Shown here: positions 10,546-18,310 of the stretch, in pieces
How the letters are laid out: each line of letters begins with the position of its first letter
How positions within the stretch are numbered: the first letter of the stretch is position 1
Assembly (NCBI GenBank): GCA_963803125.1
Contig: CAWDLR010000004.1
Coordinates: forward strand, 496,001 to 560,000
Length of the DNA: 64,000 nucleotides
Source: G963675935 sp963803125
GTDB lineage: Bacteria; Planctomycetota; Planctomycetia; Pirellulales; Thermoguttaceae
Reading direction: 5' to 3'
Position numbers and translations under genes: made by a program
Notes under the pieces: model-generated
What the model was told of the DNA's origin: nothing
Seen by the model: only the letters and a program-made list of their open reading frames with translations
The model's database searches: none

Positions 10546-11709
10546 TCACTCCGATCCCTGTTTTTGCGGGCCGGGAAAGGGAATTTTCACCACGCCCGCT
10601 TTTTTCTTGTCCCGCGACAGTTTCGATGCTGGAAAGAGGAAGCGGGCGCCACTGACGTTCTTCTCTTCGTAGCTCGGAATGTAAATGTTGTTTCTGGTCT
10701 CCTTGCTTGTCTTGAGGTTTTCGTATTGCTCCTTGGTGAAATAGACCTTGAAGTAGCCCTCGGAATCAAGACGCCGCATGCCGGCGTAGGGGAAGTCGAG
10801 CCAGATCTCCGCACCAGGCCAGGGCGCCGGAGTCAGGATGGGGGGCGAACCGTCCTCAAAGAGAATTCGACCATAGTAGAACTCCGGTTTGGCGATCGTG
10901 ACCGGTTGAGCAGTCTTTTTGTCGAGGGCGAGTTTTTCGCCGCTCAGCTTGGGATCGTCTCTCTTCGGTTCGGTGAACCAATTGCCCATGGTCAGGGTGA
11001 GCCAGGACTTGCCCGCCTTCAGATCGGCGATTTCCTTGTCGGAGAAAGCCGCATGGAAGTAGCCCTGGTAGTCAACGCCGCCGAGCGGGATGGGTGCCTT
11101 GACGTTCTTCTCCCAGAGCGTCATCTTCGTCTGCACACCAGAATCCGCCGCCGGCGCGGAGTTGTCGAAGTTCACCCGCGCGAACCAGACCCTGCGATTG
11201 GGCTTGATTGCCTTGCTTTTCAACGGGCAGTTGGCTGCCTCGTTGATCAAGACCGTGCTGTCGGGCAGTGCGATCTTCTTCCAAAACCCTCGATCGGCGG
11301 CGCGATCGACAAAGATCGTCAACGTCGGCTCGTACGTCTCCGCGTCTTCCCGGCGTTGTGCAAAATAAAGAGACAGTCCGCCGGCACAATGATAGTTGAC
11401 GTTGTAGTCGACTTTGTCTCCGTGGAAGGTCCTGACCTCCGGCTTTTTATTCTTGACGATAACGACATGATCCCGCAGGCGAGTCGCGCAGTGGAGCTTG
11501 ACCAGTTCGCCGATCTCGCCCGGGGTGGCCTTGAAATAAAAATTCTCGTCGCCGCTGTGATCGAGCGAATAGACCAGCGAATCGTGCCGGAGGATCTCGG
11601 TCCTCCCGTTCTTGTCCGGTCCAATTCGTTCGAAGGACATGCCGTAGCCAGACCGCGCACAACTTAGCAGTACCACAACCGCCGCAAGCAGGGATTGACA
11701 GGTTCTCAT
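10546..11709 (-). CDS. Secreted protein of unknown function, tandem paralog A
   Basis: The 387-residue protein has a Sec signal peptide (MRTCQSLLAAVVVLLSCA..., cleavage near residue 22). The mature part is mostly beta-like and contains no domain I recognise. It is a close paralog of the next gene upstream (11857-13065). Shared blocks include CATRLRDHV, LPDS-V-NEAANCPL-SKA, HAAFSDKEIADLKAGKSWLT, YYGRILFEDGSPPIL and EGYFKV-FTKEQYE. The repeated YGRILFEDG...GYF(KV/HA)...F(S/T)K(D/E)(E/Q) pattern suggests two related internal domains. GGGGAT lies just before the ATG. A tandem duplication is evident; function is unknown. Confidence 0.8.
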   Translation of the reverse strand: MRTCQSLLAAVVVLLSCARSGYGMSFERIGPDKNGRTEILRHDSLVYSLDHSGDENFYFKATPGEIGELVKLHCATRLRDHVVIVKNKKPEVRTFHGDKVDYNVNYHCAGGLSLYFAQRREDAETYEPTLTIFVDRAADRGFWKKIALPDSTVLINEAANCPLKSKAIKPNRRVWFARVNFDNSAPAADSGVQTKMTLWEKNVKAPIPLGGVDYQGYFHAAFSDKEIADLKAGKSWLTLTMGNWFTEPKRDDPKLSGEKLALDKKTAQPVTIAKPEFYYGRILFEDGSPPILTPAPWPGAEIWLDFPYAGMRRLDSEGYFKVYFTKEQYENLKTSKETRNNIYIPSYEEKNVSGARFLFPASKLSRDKKKAGVVKIPFPGPQKQGSE

Positions 11710-11759
11710 GGGTTATCCCCGTTTTCGTGAAGTGAAGTAGTGGTTCACAGGTGGGCAAA

Positions 11760-11811
11760 GTCGCCTTTCGCTCCGCGAAAGCAGCGCCGCTTTCGCGGAG
11801 CGAAAGGCGAC
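11760..11811. repeat. Perfect 22-bp inverted repeat (CGCCTTTCGCTCCGCGAAAG)
   Basis: Arms 11760-11781 and 11790-11811 are perfect reverse complements separated by eight bases (CAGCGCCG). The element lies between the two tandem paralog genes. A hairpin this strong between co-directional genes could end or process the transcript, but no U-tract follows. Confidence 0.85.
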
Positions 11812-11856
11812 AATGTCCGCAACGTTTGCGGCACACGACCGGCGACGTGTGAACGG

Positions 11857-13065
11857 TTACGGAACTGACTGCAATCCCTCCCTTTGCGGACCGGGAAACG
11901 GAATTCTCACCACCCCCGCCTTTCGCTTGTCTTGAGACAGCTTCGATGCCGGAAACTCGAATTGGGCCGTACTGCTGTTCCTTTGTTCGTAGCTCGGAAT
12001 GTAAATGTTCTTTCTGACCTTTTCTGCTTTAAGCTTCTCGTATTGTTCCTTGGTGAAAAAAACTTTGAAATAACCCTCGGAATCAATCTGCGGCACGCCG
12101 GCGTAGGGGAAGTCAACGGAAATCCCCGCACCAGGCCAGGGGGCCGGAACCAAAATGGGCGGAGAACCGTCCTCAAAGAGGATTCGGCCGTAGTAGTACT
12201 CAGGCTTGGCAATCGTCACCGGCAGAGCAGCCTTCTCGTCGAGCGAGAGTTTCTCGACGCTTAGCTTGGGATGGTCGTTTCTCGCTTCGGTCAGCCAATT
12301 GCCCACCGTCAGCGTGAGCCAGGACTTGCCCGCCTTCAGATCGGCGATTTCCTTGTCGGAAAAAGCCGCATGAAAGTACCCCTCGCGGCCGATCTTGCCG
12401 AGCTGGATGCCGGCCTTGACGTTCTTCTCCCAGAGCGTGACCTTCGTGGATACGTCACTCTCAAAATCCACCGCAGGCTTAGCGTCGTCGAAGCGGACCC
12501 GCGCAAACCAGACTTTCCGCTTGGGCTTGGTTGCTTTGCTCTCCAATGGGCAGTTGGCTGCCTCGTTCATCAAGACGACGCTGTCGGGCAGTGTGATCTT
12601 CTTCCAAAACCCTTGATCGGCGGCGGGATCGGCGAAGATCGTCAAGGTCGGCTCGCAGGTTTCCGCCTCTCCCTTTCTTTGCATCAAAAACGCGATTCCG
12701 CCGATATCGTGAAGGTTCACATTGTAGTCGATCTTGTTTCCGCCAAAGGTTTTTGCCTCCCCCTTCCCTTTCTTGATGATGATGACATGATCCCGCAGAC
12801 GAGTGGCGCAATAGAGCTTGACCAGTTGGCCGATCTGGTCGGGGGCGGCCTTGAAATAGAAATTATCGTTGCCGTTGCACCACGTCGAATAGACCCGCGA
12901 ATCGTGCCGCACGATCTCGATCATCCCGGCAGGCCAGCCGGGCTGCTCGACCGTTGGAAAACTCTGGTCCCTGTCCGGTCCAATTCGCTCCTCGGCCAGG
13001 CCGTAGACAGACCGCGCACAACTCAGCACTACCAGGACCGCCGCAAGCAGTTGACAGATTCTCAT
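11857..13065 (-). CDS. Secreted protein of unknown function, tandem paralog B
   Basis: This 402-residue paralog of the 10546-11709 gene has a signal peptide (MRICQLLAAVLVVLSCARS, cleavage near residue 20) and the same block order (CATRLRDHVIIIK, LPDSVVLMNEAANCPL, HAAFSDKEIADLKAGKSWLT, YYGRILFEDGSPPIL). Differences concentrate in the N-terminal third and in a stretch near residue 185. The start ATG follows GGGGATG. Nucleotide identity with the paralog is also high in the shared blocks, so the duplication is fairly recent or under gene conversion. Function is unknown. Confidence 0.8.
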   Translation of the reverse strand: MRICQLLAAVLVVLSCARSVYGLAEERIGPDRDQSFPTVEQPGWPAGMIEIVRHDSRVYSTWCNGNDNFYFKAAPDQIGQLVKLYCATRLRDHVIIIKKGKGEAKTFGGNKIDYNVNLHDIGGIAFLMQRKGEAETCEPTLTIFADPAADQGFWKKITLPDSVVLMNEAANCPLESKATKPKRKVWFARVRFDDAKPAVDFESDVSTKVTLWEKNVKAGIQLGKIGREGYFHAAFSDKEIADLKAGKSWLTLTVGNWLTEARNDHPKLSVEKLSLDEKAALPVTIAKPEYYYGRILFEDGSPPILVPAPWPGAGISVDFPYAGVPQIDSEGYFKVFFTKEQYEKLKAEKVRKNIYIPSYEQRNSSTAQFEFPASKLSQDKRKAGVVRIPFPGPQREGLQSVP

Positions 13066-13418
13066 TTAGCATCCCCGCTACCGTGGAGCGCAAGGCCGCG
13101 GCGCCTTGCTGCTCCGGTCATGATGGGGCCGTGAAGGCCGCTCTCGCCGCAGAGACTTTGTATATTAGACGGGGGATGTGTCGAAAAAGTTTCGACTTCT
13201 CACCGGCCCACAACGTTGCGGCGGCGATTGCAGAATGTACCTGATCACAAAGCCTTGCCACGTTATCAGTTATGATAACATGCCCGGCCTGTTGTCGTGA
13301 GCCCCCCCGTGCCACAGATTTATAGCGGCAGAGCGCTGAGCAACACTTCGCGGCAGACAATAGTGTCTGCCCCGTAGCGGCAGAAAGTGCCGGCCAGCCT
13401 CTGCCGCCGCGTATTCCT
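13066..13418. other. Intergenic region with two small hairpins
   Basis: No credible gene was found. GTTATCA-GTTA-TGATAAC at 13262-13279 is an AT-rich 7-bp inverted repeat in otherwise GC-rich DNA and could be an operator. GGCAGACA-ATAG-TGTCTGCC at 13352-13371 is a single hairpin of the same family as the elements near 30051, 31375 and 50639. Confidence 0.5.
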
Positions 13419-14762
13419 CTACGCGAAATGAGGGAAATCGTGAATGTCGTTGACGAAACTCTGCAGGGCCGAGTCGTGCGGATTGCCGCCCCCGGGGCCT
13501 CCACCGAAACCCCAACCCCCGTGCCCTCGTTCCGTGAATAACGGCAAGATCGTCTGGCTGCCGGCATAGGTGTCGCTGCCGCTGCCGGTGGTCGTGTCGG
13601 GCGTGAAGGTCACGATGATCGGATCGGTGGTGAAGGTCGTCGATAGAGTGGCGGTGCCATCGGTCAGCGTGACAGGGCTTCCCGTCAATGCAACGCCGGT
13701 GACGGCATCGACGAAAGTGACCGTGCCGGTCGGCGTCGTCGCGGTGCTGCTCGATCCCTTGGCCTTTACTGTGACCGTATAGGTGACGGCATCGCCAGTT
13801 GCCACGCCGTTGCTGGGCGACATGCTGACGTGGATCGTGGTGGCCGACAACGTCGAACTGACCGACACCGCCACCGCCTGCGAGGTGCTCGTGGTGTAGT
13901 TGCCGTCTCCCGGAGTGAACGTCGCGGTGATCGTGTAGTTGCCGGCAGGGAGCGATGACGTGCTCAGCGTGGCAATGCCGTTGGTGACCTTGGCGGGGCC
14001 GAGGTCAGTCACGTTGCCGTTGGCGTCCGTGGCGGTGAAGTCGACGGTGCCGGTGGGCAACGTTGCTTGCGAGCCGAATTCGCCGCACGGGCCGGGGCCA
14101 CCCTCGCCGCTGCCGCTGGCCGACGGCACGCCCGAGACGCGGGCGAGGAGCGTCAGCGTGCCGTCCGGCGCCACCAGACCGGCGGACGTCGCGAGCAAGG
14201 TGAAGGTGCTGGCGGCGCTGACGGTCAACGTCGCGGCAGCGGCGGAGGTGCTCGTGGCGAAACTGCTGTTGCCCAAATAGGTGGCGGTGATCGAGTGGTC
14301 GCCGACGGCCAGATTGCCGAGTTTCAGGGTGGCCACGCCGCTGCTGTTGAGGCGCGCGGCGCCGATGGCGACGCCGTCGTCGAAGAACTGCACCTTGCCG
14401 CTGAGCGTTCCCGTGCCGGAAGTCGTGACCGTGGCGGTCAAGGCGACCTGATCGCCGTAGGTGGAAGTGCCCGACGAAACCGCGACGGTGGTCGTCGTTG
14501 CCGCCGCAACGGCTGTTGTCGCGTGGGTGGAGGCCGGTGCTTTTGCGGTGACGGCCGCACCAGCAAGGTGACCGGCGGCAACGAAAGCGACCTTCGAGGC
14601 CACCGGCGCGAGCACCGTAGTGTGTTGCAGGAAAGCCACGCTCAGCAATCGGCGATCCTCGAGCGGCTCGATCGAGAGCCCTCGCGAGCGCCGCACGCCG
14701 GCGGAGCGGCTGGTTGGTTGTCTTTGCGGAAACAGATCAGAAAACATGGCTGCAATCCTCAT
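13419..14762 (-). CDS. Secreted Ig-like repeat protein with planctomycete LExR motif
   Basis: The 447-residue protein starts with a basic segment and EPLEDRRLLS at residues 32-41, an N-terminal motif recurring in planctomycete exported proteins. A Thr/Ala/Val-rich linker leads to at least three bacterial Ig-like (Big_3-type) domains at about 85-180, 190-295 and 300-400. These are recognisable by repeated G-T-V-x-F-x-(D/T)...G-x-A-T-L...G-(D/N)-(H/Y)-(S/T)-I-T-A-T patterns. The C-terminus is Gly-rich (GGWGFGGGPGGGN). It is probably a surface or matrix protein. It lies next to the S53 protease gene on the same strand, 80 bases downstream of it. Confidence 0.8.
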   Translation of the reverse strand: MRIAAMFSDLFPQRQPTSRSAGVRRSRGLSIEPLEDRRLLSVAFLQHTTVLAPVASKVAFVAAGHLAGAAVTAKAPASTHATTAVAAATTTTVAVSSGTSTYGDQVALTATVTTSGTGTLSGKVQFFDDGVAIGAARLNSSGVATLKLGNLAVGDHSITATYLGNSSFATSTSAAAATLTVSAASTFTLLATSAGLVAPDGTLTLLARVSGVPSASGSGEGGPGPCGEFGSQATLPTGTVDFTATDANGNVTDLGPAKVTNGIATLSTSSLPAGNYTITATFTPGDGNYTTSTSQAVAVSVSSTLSATTIHVSMSPSNGVATGDAVTYTVTVKAKGSSSTATTPTGTVTFVDAVTGVALTGSPVTLTDGTATLSTTFTTDPIIVTFTPDTTTGSGSDTYAGSQTILPLFTERGHGGWGFGGGPGGGNPHDSALQSFVNDIHDFPHFA

Positions 14763-14841
14763 GGAAAAGGTGTGCGTGGATTCACGCAGTGTATCACGTT
14801 GCGGGGTGCTGGGTTGTCAAAATGGAAGTCGCGGTTCGTTG

Positions 14842-16674
14842 TCAGACATAATCGCGGAAGACCTGATCGACCGCCTGGTCTTGCAGGGCGGACGAAGCAC
14901 TCGTCGGCGACCGCGTCTGCGAGGAGAGCGTGTCGACCAGTGGCTGCCAGGTCATTTCGGTTGTGGGCAGATACTCCTCGGCGGCGGCGCCATCGGGCAG
15001 CGTGGGCTCGGAACGGGCGGACAAAGCCGTCAAGGCGAGTGCCGCGGCTTGAGCGGAGATCGGCGTTGCCGGCGAGGCTGCCGTCGGCGTGTCGGCCGAA
15101 GCGGTCATGGTTACGGCGACTGCCGCGGCCGGGCTTGCCAAATGCTCGGACAGAGAAGCGGCGGCGCTGGCATCGCTGGCGGAGGGGAGACCGCTCGACA
15201 CGAGGGCCATGCCGAATTGGCTGTACCAGCCGTTGCTCCAGCCGCCGAACCCGCCACCATAGCCGCCGCCCCAGCCTCCACCCCAACCGCCGCCGCCCCA
15301 ACCGCCGCCGCCCCAGCCGCCGCCGCCCCAGCCGCCACCGCCCCAACCGCCACCACCGCCGCCGCGACTGCTGCTGACCGGGGCGATGGTGATGGTCGTA
15401 GTCGAGGTTGTCGTGCTGGTGGCTGTTGCCGAGGCCAAGTCGGTGACGAGTGAACGCACGATGGGGCTGCCCATGCCGGTGACGCCGTCGAAGCCCTTCG
15501 CCGCGCTGTAGCGGCCCGTGTTGCTGCCGCTAGTAATATCGTGGAAGTCAGCGCCGGAATCGGTGGCGTAAAGCGTGTAGAGCATCGCGTTTGCTTGTGT
15601 CAGCGTGCCCAGGCCGTTGGCCACGCGTCCTTCGTTGGCGATGGCGAGGATGGCGGCCCATTGCGGCGCGCCGGCGCTGGTGCCGCCGACGGTGGTCCAA
15701 CCGTTGGCGCCGCTGCCGGACACGGTATCGTAAACCAGGAAGCCGCTGCTGGGATTGGCGTCGTAGGCCACATCGGGAGTGACGCGACCGGACGCAGAGA
15801 CGCCGATCATCTTCTGGTAGCTGGGCAAGGCCTCATACTTGCTCACGCCGCCGCCGCTGTCGCTCCAGGCCGTTTCGCTGGAGTACGTGCCGGAGGAAGT
15901 TACGCTGAGCGTCGTGCCGCCGACGGCCAAGACGTTCGACGCCACCGCCGGCCAGGAGGTGACGCCGCTATCGCCCGACGAGGCGATGAAGGTGACGCCG
16001 GTGTGGCCTGCGGGCGTGGTGAAATAGCTGTCGTAAGACGCTTCGCCGTTGAATTCGTCGGTCCCCCAACTCATCGAGACCACCGACACGCCCGAGTAGT
16101 TCGCGGCATACTTCACGGCGGTCAGCAGATCGCTGAAGCTGTCGGAATTGGCCTCGACCAAGACGATGTTCGCTGCGGGGGCGATGGCGTGGGCCCATTC
16201 AACGTCGAGAGAGATTTCCAACGACCAGTCGGCGTCGGTCGAGGGCAGCTTGCTGGTGCTGCCCGTCTGGCTCATGACCTTCAGGTTTGCGGCGGTCAGG
16301 CCGAACTTGGCGTCGAAGGTGGCCAGGTCGCTGGCGATGTTGGGATCGTTGTAGGCGTCGATGATGGCGATCGTCTGGCCTGCCCCGTCGCCGCTGACCG
16401 AGCCTTTGAGCTTTGTGACCAGGCTGAGGTTGTTCGCCAGGTAGGCCGAGGTGATCTGCGCCGCGGTGAAGCCGCTGCTGGAGACGGCCGGCGTAGCGAT
16501 CACGTGCGCCAGGTCGGCGAGGCTGGCCGCCGAGAGCAGGGCTCGCGATTCCAGCGACTCGAACGAGCAGACGCGGCGCCGCGGCCGCGACCCACCGGAC
16601 GATTTCGCGCCTGAGAACTTGCGCGACGCCGACGCGCGGTGGGATTGATCCGGCCGTCGAAACAACGCTCTCAT
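14842..16674 (-). CDS. S53 family (sedolisin/kumamolisin-like) serine-carboxyl peptidase with LExR motif
   Basis: The 610-residue exported peptidase carries ESLESRALLS at residues 39-48, then the sedolisin catalytic domain. The triad and oxyanion residues are visible: Glu153 and Asp157 in SLEISLDVEW, Asp235 in SSGDSG, Ser333 in GGTSAGAP. The calcium-site region follows (HDITSGSNTGRYSAAKGFDGVTGMGSP). The long N-terminal activation prodomain of typical kumamolisins is absent, since the catalytic domain begins within about 50 residues of the motif. After it comes a GGGGW repeat tract (about 438-486) and an Ala/Ser/Thr-rich tail with no recognised fold. Start ATG follows GGAGGA and overlaps the stop of the preceding gene (ATGA). 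Confidence 0.88.
   Translation of the reverse strand: MRALFRRPDQSHRASASRKFSGAKSSGGSRPRRRVCSFESLESRALLSAASLADLAHVIATPAVSSSGFTAAQITSAYLANNLSLVTKLKGSVSGDGAGQTIAIIDAYNDPNIASDLATFDAKFGLTAANLKVMSQTGSTSKLPSTDADWSLEISLDVEWAHAIAPAANIVLVEANSDSFSDLLTAVKYAANYSGVSVVSMSWGTDEFNGEASYDSYFTTPAGHTGVTFIASSGDSGVTSWPAVASNVLAVGGTTLSVTSSGTYSSETAWSDSGGGVSKYEALPSYQKMIGVSASGRVTPDVAYDANPSSGFLVYDTVSGSGANGWTTVGGTSAGAPQWAAILAIANEGRVANGLGTLTQANAMLYTLYATDSGADFHDITSGSNTGRYSAAKGFDGVTGMGSPIVRSLVTDLASATATSTTTSTTTITIAPVSSSRGGGGGGWGGGGWGGGGWGGGGWGGGGWGGGWGGGYGGGFGGWSNGWYSQFGMALVSSGLPSASDASAAASLSEHLASPAAAVAVTMTASADTPTAASPATPISAQAAALALTALSARSEPTLPDGAAAEEYLPTTEMTWQPLVDTLSSQTRSPTSASSALQDQAVDQVFRDYV
15260..15363. repeat. 15-bp tandem repeat encoding GGGGW units in the S53 peptidase
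   Basis: The plus strand shows repeated CCGCCGCCGCCCCA/CCGCCACCGCCCCA units. On the coding strand these give about five GGGGW pentapeptides followed by GGGW-GGGY variants. Such slippage-prone DNA can change in copy number between strains. Confidence 0.75.
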
Positions 16675-17117
16675 GATTGTCCTCCGAGAGAACGGGAATG
16701 ATGCGAGAAACCGGAACTCGCTGCCAGTTCACGGCTGAACTTGGGTTCTGCCAACGTGCGGCAAGGCGGTCGCGAGATGCGGAACTGCTTCACGATGACC
16801 CAGTTGACGCCGGGCGATCGCTCGAAGATGTATCCCAAGCAGTGGACCAGCCCGCTCGAAAGATGCTGCTCCCAAGTGTACTGCCACTGGGCGCTGGGCA
16901 AGTCGAAGTGCAAGCGGAGCGCATGAGGCTTGCCAAACAGTGCAACCCAGTTTTTCATGGAACAACTGACAAATACCGTCTGAATCTCTTGAATGCCGCT
17001 GGCGAGCGTATCGTAGCAATAGTAGTTTACGCCCACGCTTCCGCCCAGCGGGCGGAGCATCTGAAGCGAGATATCCCGCAGGTTGCCGTCATAGGTGTCA
17101 CATTCGGTTGCCAACAT
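16671..17117 (-). CDS. Hypothetical protein translationally overlapping the S53 peptidase gene
   Basis: The frame ends with TGA overlapping the ATG of the S53 gene (ATGA), which supports it as a real coupled gene. The C-terminal 148 residues from ATG 17117 have normal protein composition (aromatic-rich, several Cys) with no recognised domain: QYTWEQHLSSGLVHCLGYIF and GVNWVIVKQFRIS look like beta strands. The open frame extends to 17534, but the upstream part is Pro/Arg-rich and less convincing, so the start is uncertain. The function is unknown. Confidence 0.5.
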   Translation of the reverse strand: MLATECDTYDGNLRDISLQMLRPLGGSVGVNYYCYDTLASGIQEIQTVFVSCSMKNWVALFGKPHALRLHFDLPSAQWQYTWEQHLSSGLVHCLGYIFERSPGVNWVIVKQFRISRPPCRTLAEPKFSRELAASSGFSHHSRSLGGQS

Positions 17118-17662
17118 GTTTCGCAGTCCTAATCCACTGCCACTGTCCCTGCCATTCTGGGACGAAAACCGCAGCGATTTGTCACTCCAAAACTTGATTG
17201 CTTTGGCAGTCGCCGGCGGATTTGGCGGTGGCTGCGGGTCAAGATCGGTAAACCGTGCCGCCTGAGCAGCAACCCCCGCCGCGAATGGGGCTGGCATTCC
17301 AGTCTGCCGCGGGGGAATACGGCAGCGGCGCCTGCAATCTGCGGGCACGCCTCGCACCGGTGAGTGTGACATTTCTGCCCGCAATTCGTCCTGAAACAAT
17401 GGAAAGTAGATGAACAACGGAAAGAAAGGCCGCAATTCTTCTGCGGGGCCGGACGTTATTCTGTTGAGGCTGCGTTCAGACGGATGCCGAGAGAAGCGGC
17501 AACATACCACTATTGGCGGTTGGTCAAACGGCATCGCAGAGGGGGCACGGAGAGCTGAGGCAGTAAGTGGACGCGTTTGCCGAGCGCGTTTATAGTTAGG
17601 GGTAGGGGTGAGGCCGCGGCAGGCCGGAGGCGAGCGCCGTTCGATTGCGAAAAGAGAAGAGC
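17118..17662. other. Upstream region between divergent genes (hypothetical protein and sigma factor)
   Basis: Apart from a possible N-terminal extension of the minus-strand hypothetical gene (up to 17534), nothing coding is convincing. A TATAGT box at 17591-17596 preceded at 18 bases by GTGGAC could be a weak housekeeping promoter for the sigma-kinase operon, but the -35 match is poor. Confidence 0.35.
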
Positions 17663-18310
17663 ATGACCACCCTGTCGGCGATGAGAGCGGCCACCGAGAG
17701 ATCCTCGGTCAGGGGACTATTGGACAAGGCGAAAAACGGCGAGAAGGAATCGCTCGGCCAATTGCTGCAACTCTATCAGAACTACCTCACGATTCTGGCC
17801 GCCACGCAACTCGATCGCAAGCTGCGGCAGCGGATGAACCCCTCCGATCTGGTGCAGGAGACGATGCTGGCGGCCCACTGCGACTTTATCAAGTTCCGCG
17901 GCTCGACCGAGCGCGAGTTCCTGGTTTGGCTTCGTCAAATCCTGATCAACTGCCTGCACCACGCCGTGGACGCCCACGTGAAAGCCAAGATGCGCAACGT
18001 CCGCCGCGAGGTCTCGGTCGAGCGGGCAAACGCGGCCTTGGACCGCTCCGCAGCCGGCTTCGCGCAAGTGCTGGAGGATCGCGGGCCGTCGCCGAGCACC
18101 TCGCTGCAAGAGCACGAACGGGCCGTCGCCTTCGCCGATCAGCTCGCCAAGCTGCGGCCGCAATATCGCGACGTCATCGTGTTGCGCAATCTGCAGGGGT
18201 TGTCCTTCGAGGAGGTCGCCGACCGCATGAATCGCAAGCCCGGCAACGTGCGGATGATGTGGTTGCGGGCGATCGACAAACTCAAACAAGTCTATGAGCC
18301 AATCGAGTAG
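17663..18310 (+). CDS. ECF-type RNA polymerase sigma factor (planctomycete, kinase-linked)
   Basis: The 215-residue sigma factor has region 2 (NPSDLVQETMLAAHCDF... and TEREFLVWLRQILINCL) and region 4 (LRPQYRDVIVLRNLQGLSFEEVADRM with the helix-turn-helix NRKPGNVRMMWLRAIDKL). Between them is a longer linker than in classic ECFs, with no anti-sigma factor gene nearby. The stop overlaps the start of the Ser/Thr kinase gene by 17 bases, the arrangement seen in planctomycete kinase-linked ECF groups, where phosphorylation may replace an anti-sigma switch. ATG 17663 follows AGAGAAG; a TTG at 17645 would add six residues. Confidence 0.92.
   Translation: MTTLSAMRAATERSSVRGLLDKAKNGEKESLGQLLQLYQNYLTILAATQLDRKLRQRMNPSDLVQETMLAAHCDFIKFRGSTEREFLVWLRQILINCLHHAVDAHVKAKMRNVRREVSVERANAALDRSAAGFAQVLEDRGPSPSTSLQEHERAVAFADQLAKLRPQYRDVIVLRNLQGLSFEEVADRMNRKPGNVRMMWLRAIDKLKQVYEPIE

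Noticed and set aside
13119..13567. 149-codon minus-strand frame overlapping the Ig-repeat gene end
   Set aside because: It overlaps the well-supported secreted protein in another frame and spans a hairpin-rich intergenic region; its composition is not protein-like.
15260..15363. Tandem repeat considered as a CRISPR or regulatory array
   Set aside because: It has a 15-bp period in frame with GGGGW codons of the S53 peptidase gene and no spacers.
16677..17132. Plus-strand frame opposite the small hypothetical gene before the S53 peptidase
   Set aside because: The minus-strand frame has the ATGA overlap and better amino-acid composition.
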